Assembly (NCBI GenBank): GCA_018814465.1
Contig: JAHIZR010000480.1
Span: 1 to 8,038 of the forward strand
DNA: 8,038 nt
Direction: 5' to 3'
From: a bacterium
GTDB lineage: Bacteria > Electryoneota > RPQS01
A program made the position numbers and the translations under genes. Every line of letters starts with the position of its first letter. The first letter of the stretch is position 1. The notes below the pieces were generated by a model, which was not told the origin of the DNA, searched no databases, and saw nothing but the letters and a program-made list of their open reading frames with translations. This document shows, in pieces, positions 6,536-8,038 of the stretch.

Positions 6536-7693
6536 TCAGTCTTCCATCAGTTTTGCAAGTGTTTGAACAGGATTTGGCACTCGCATTAAATAAATCATGG
6601 CCGCGATCACAAACGGCTTGAATCCTGCTTCTCTATAGGTGTCCAGCCTGTATCGTTCAAATACCGATGCCGCCACTTCTCCCTGCTTACAGCTCACATC
6701 CGTGATGTCCGCGGGCAGACAATGCATATACAGCGCTTTGCCATTCTTAGTCGTTTTCATCAGTTCCTCCGTACATTCCCAATTCTCGTGCTGCAGGTTC
6801 TGCGCGAGACAGGATTTTTCGAGATCCGTCAAATGTTCGTAGTCACTGTCCCTGAGCAGTTCCGTGCGCTGCCGCATGATATTGATCGGCGCCCATGATT
6901 TCGGATAAACGACATCCGCATTCGCGAACGCTTCCTTCATATCATTCACGATCTGAAAGCTGCCGCCGCTTTCTTCTGCATGACGCTCCGCGCTTTGTAC
7001 GATTCCCGGAACCAGCTCATAGCCTTCCGGATGGGCCAGAGTAAGCTGCATTCCGAAGCGACTCATCAAGGCAACGATCCCCTGCGGAACGGAAAGCGGT
7101 TTGCCGTAACTGGGAGAATAAGCCCAACTCATGACGAGCTTTTTGCCGCGAAGCTCGTCAAGCGATCCGAAATAGGTTTTCAGAGCGAGCAAATCCGCCA
7201 GAGACTGCGTCGGGTGGTCCAGATCGGACTGCAAATTAACCAACGATGGCCGCTGATGCAGCACTTCAGCCTTATAGGATTCGTCCACTGCCTCGGCAAC
7301 TTCCCGCATATAGCTGTTGCCTACACCGAGATACATATCGTCGCGGATGCCGATGACTTCTGTTAAAAAGGAGAGCATGGACGCGGTCTCACGTACGGTC
7401 TCGCCATGTGAGATTTGAGATTTCTCTTCGTCGAGCGCCTCCACCGTCAATCCCAGCGCATTGGCGGCGGCGGCAAAGCTGTAGCGCGTTCTTGTCGATT
7501 TGTCGCGGAAGATGGAAATCGCCAATCCTGCATCGAAATAACGGAACGACTTCCGGCGTTTATGCAGTTCATTCAGAATCTCCGCGACGTACACAGTTGC
7601 CTTGAGCTCGCTCAGCGATTTTTCCCATGTCAGCAGGAAGTCGTCTCCATAATCCGAAAGATCAAACTTTTCAAGCTGTCTGAATTCGTTCAT
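6536..7693 (-). CDS. ygeW: YgeW-type transcarbamylase (knotted carbamoyltransferase, substrate unknown)
   Basis: This 385-residue member of the aspartate/ornithine transcarbamylase superfamily is close in length to E. coli YgeW (about 396). It should transfer a carbamoyl group between carbamoyl phosphate and an amino compound, or run the reverse phosphorolysis to release carbamoyl phosphate during catabolism. The N-terminal carbamoyl-phosphate domain has SIFRDKSTRTR (60-70, the S-T-R-T loop) and DLDHPTQSLADLL (157-169, with the HPTQ motif). The second domain has SWAYSPSYGKPLSVPQG (189-205), VVYPKSWAP (261-269) and MHCLPADI (323-330, HCLP loop). The SWAYSPSYGKPLSVPQG and YPKSWAP segments are, from memory, characteristic of YgeW rather than OTCase or ATCase, which have other second-substrate motifs there. 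The ATG lies 12 bp after the FeS-subunit stop. In E. coli, ygeW sits in the xdhABC-ygeVWXY purine-related cluster, matching this context. The family call is strong; the natural second substrate is not established. Confidence 0.92.
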   Translation of the reverse strand: MNEFRQLEKFDLSDYGDDFLLTWEKSLSELKATVYVAEILNELHKRRKSFRYFDAGLAISIFRDKSTRTRYSFAAAANALGLTVEALDEEKSQISHGETVRETASMLSFLTEVIGIRDDMYLGVGNSYMREVAEAVDESYKAEVLHQRPSLVNLQSDLDHPTQSLADLLALKTYFGSLDELRGKKLVMSWAYSPSYGKPLSVPQGIVALMSRFGMQLTLAHPEGYELVPGIVQSAERHAEESGGSFQIVNDMKEAFANADVVYPKSWAPINIMRQRTELLRDSDYEHLTDLEKSCLAQNLQHENWECTEELMKTTKNGKALYMHCLPADITDVSCKQGEVAASVFERYRLDTYREAGFKPFVIAAMIYLMRVPNPVQTLAKLMED

Positions 7694-7705
7694 TCTCTAT
7701 TCTGC

Positions 7706-8038
7706 TTATTGTTCATTAATAGGTACATTCTGATAATAAACTGCCGCCGCCTCGATGGCATCGATGATCTGCTGATAGCCGGTACAGCGGCAGAGGTTTC
7801 CGGTAATCGCGCTGCGGATTTTCTCCCGCGACGGTTTAGGATGCTTCAGCAAAAAGGCATGCGCCGTCAACACCATGCCCGGTGTACAGAAACCGCATTG
7901 AATAGCGCCGTGATCGATAAATGCCTGCTGCAGAGGATGCAAGCCGCCGTCTTTGGCATGGAATCCTTCGATGGTTACAATCTCTTTATACGCAACTTCC
8001 GCCACTGTCGTCTGACAACCCGCTTTAACCTCATTGTC
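7706..8038 (-). CDS. Small [2Fe-2S] subunit of a molybdenum hydroxylase (partial, N-terminus off window)
   Basis: These are the C-terminal 110 residues of an iron-sulfur subunit of the xanthine dehydrogenase/aldehyde oxidase/CO dehydrogenase family (E. coli XdhC, CoxS type; normally about 155-165 residues). The reading frame is open to the window edge. The first visible cysteine (KAGCQTTV, residue 8 of the visible part) is the likely fourth ligand of the plant-type cluster; the other three lie outside. The second cluster domain is complete, with CGFCTPGM and CRCTGY. Unlike the fused protein encoded at 2996-4447, this one ends about 20 residues after CRCTGY and has no FAD domain, so it serves a separate three-subunit enzyme whose FAD and Mo subunits should lie upstream, beyond 8038. 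An internal GTG at 8003-8005 could look like a start but would delete the first cluster, so the true start is off window. In E. coli nomenclature this would be called xdhC, a different gene from the XdhC chaperone here. Confidence 0.92.
   Translation of the reverse strand, partial: DNEVKAGCQTTVAEVAYKEIVTIEGFHAKDGGLHPLQQAFIDHGAIQCGFCTPGMVLTAHAFLLKHPKPSREKIRSAITGNLCRCTGYQQIIDAIEAAAVYYQNVPINEQ

Noticed and set aside
6536..7693. Ornithine or aspartate transcarbamylase as the function of this gene.
   Set aside because: The carbamoyl-phosphate motifs fit the superfamily, but the second-domain segments match YgeW-type proteins and the context is purine-type Mo hydroxylases, not arginine or pyrimidine synthesis.
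1..8038. A selenium-dependent hydroxylase system, as suggested by the E. coli cluster containing yqeB/yqeC.
   Set aside because: No YqeB, YqeC or SelD-like gene and no in-frame UGA/SECIS candidate is visible here; the XdhC protein is the ordinary chaperone type.

Overview
The window is a single gene-dense polycistronic block. Seven genes all read on the minus strand, so transcription runs from position 8038 towards 1. No junction between genes exceeds 23 bp, and two are 4-base stop/start overlaps. No promoter, terminator, RNA gene, mobile element or CRISPR array is visible, and both ends cut through genes, so the operon extends in both directions.

In transcription order the genes are: (1) the C-terminal part of a small two-[2Fe-2S] subunit of a molybdenum hydroxylase (E. 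coli XdhC type); (2) a YgeW-type transcarbamylase; (3) a 487-residue fold-type II PLP enzyme I cannot assign; (4) a MocA-like molybdenum cofactor nucleotidyltransferase; (5) a fused FeS/FAD subunit (Rhodobacter XdhA type) and (6) the molybdenum-binding subunit (Rhodobacter XdhB type) of a xanthine dehydrogenase; (7) an XdhC/CoxI cofactor-insertion chaperone, cut by the window start.

Together these suggest a purine (xanthine/hypoxanthine/urate-related) catabolic operon. The hydroxylases would do the oxidation steps, and MocA and XdhC would make and load the Mo cofactor. YgeW and the PLP enzyme would plausibly handle downstream nitrogenous products, such as carbamoyl transfer and amino-acid elimination or lyase chemistry. 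The order FeS subunit - ygeW - PLP enzyme resembles the E. coli xdhABC-ygeV-ygeW-ygeX region. However, the PLP enzyme here does not look like YgeX (diaminopropionate ammonia-lyase). There are also parts of two different Mo hydroxylases: a separate-FeS-subunit type and a fused FeS/FAD type.

The organism is a bacterium of roughly balanced base composition. None of the six visible starts has a well-placed Shine-Dalgarno sequence, and several are preceded by A-rich stretches. This is compatible with, but does not prove, a Bacteroidota/FCB-like lineage. Gene content suggests an anaerobe or facultative anaerobe that uses purines. I cannot name the taxon.
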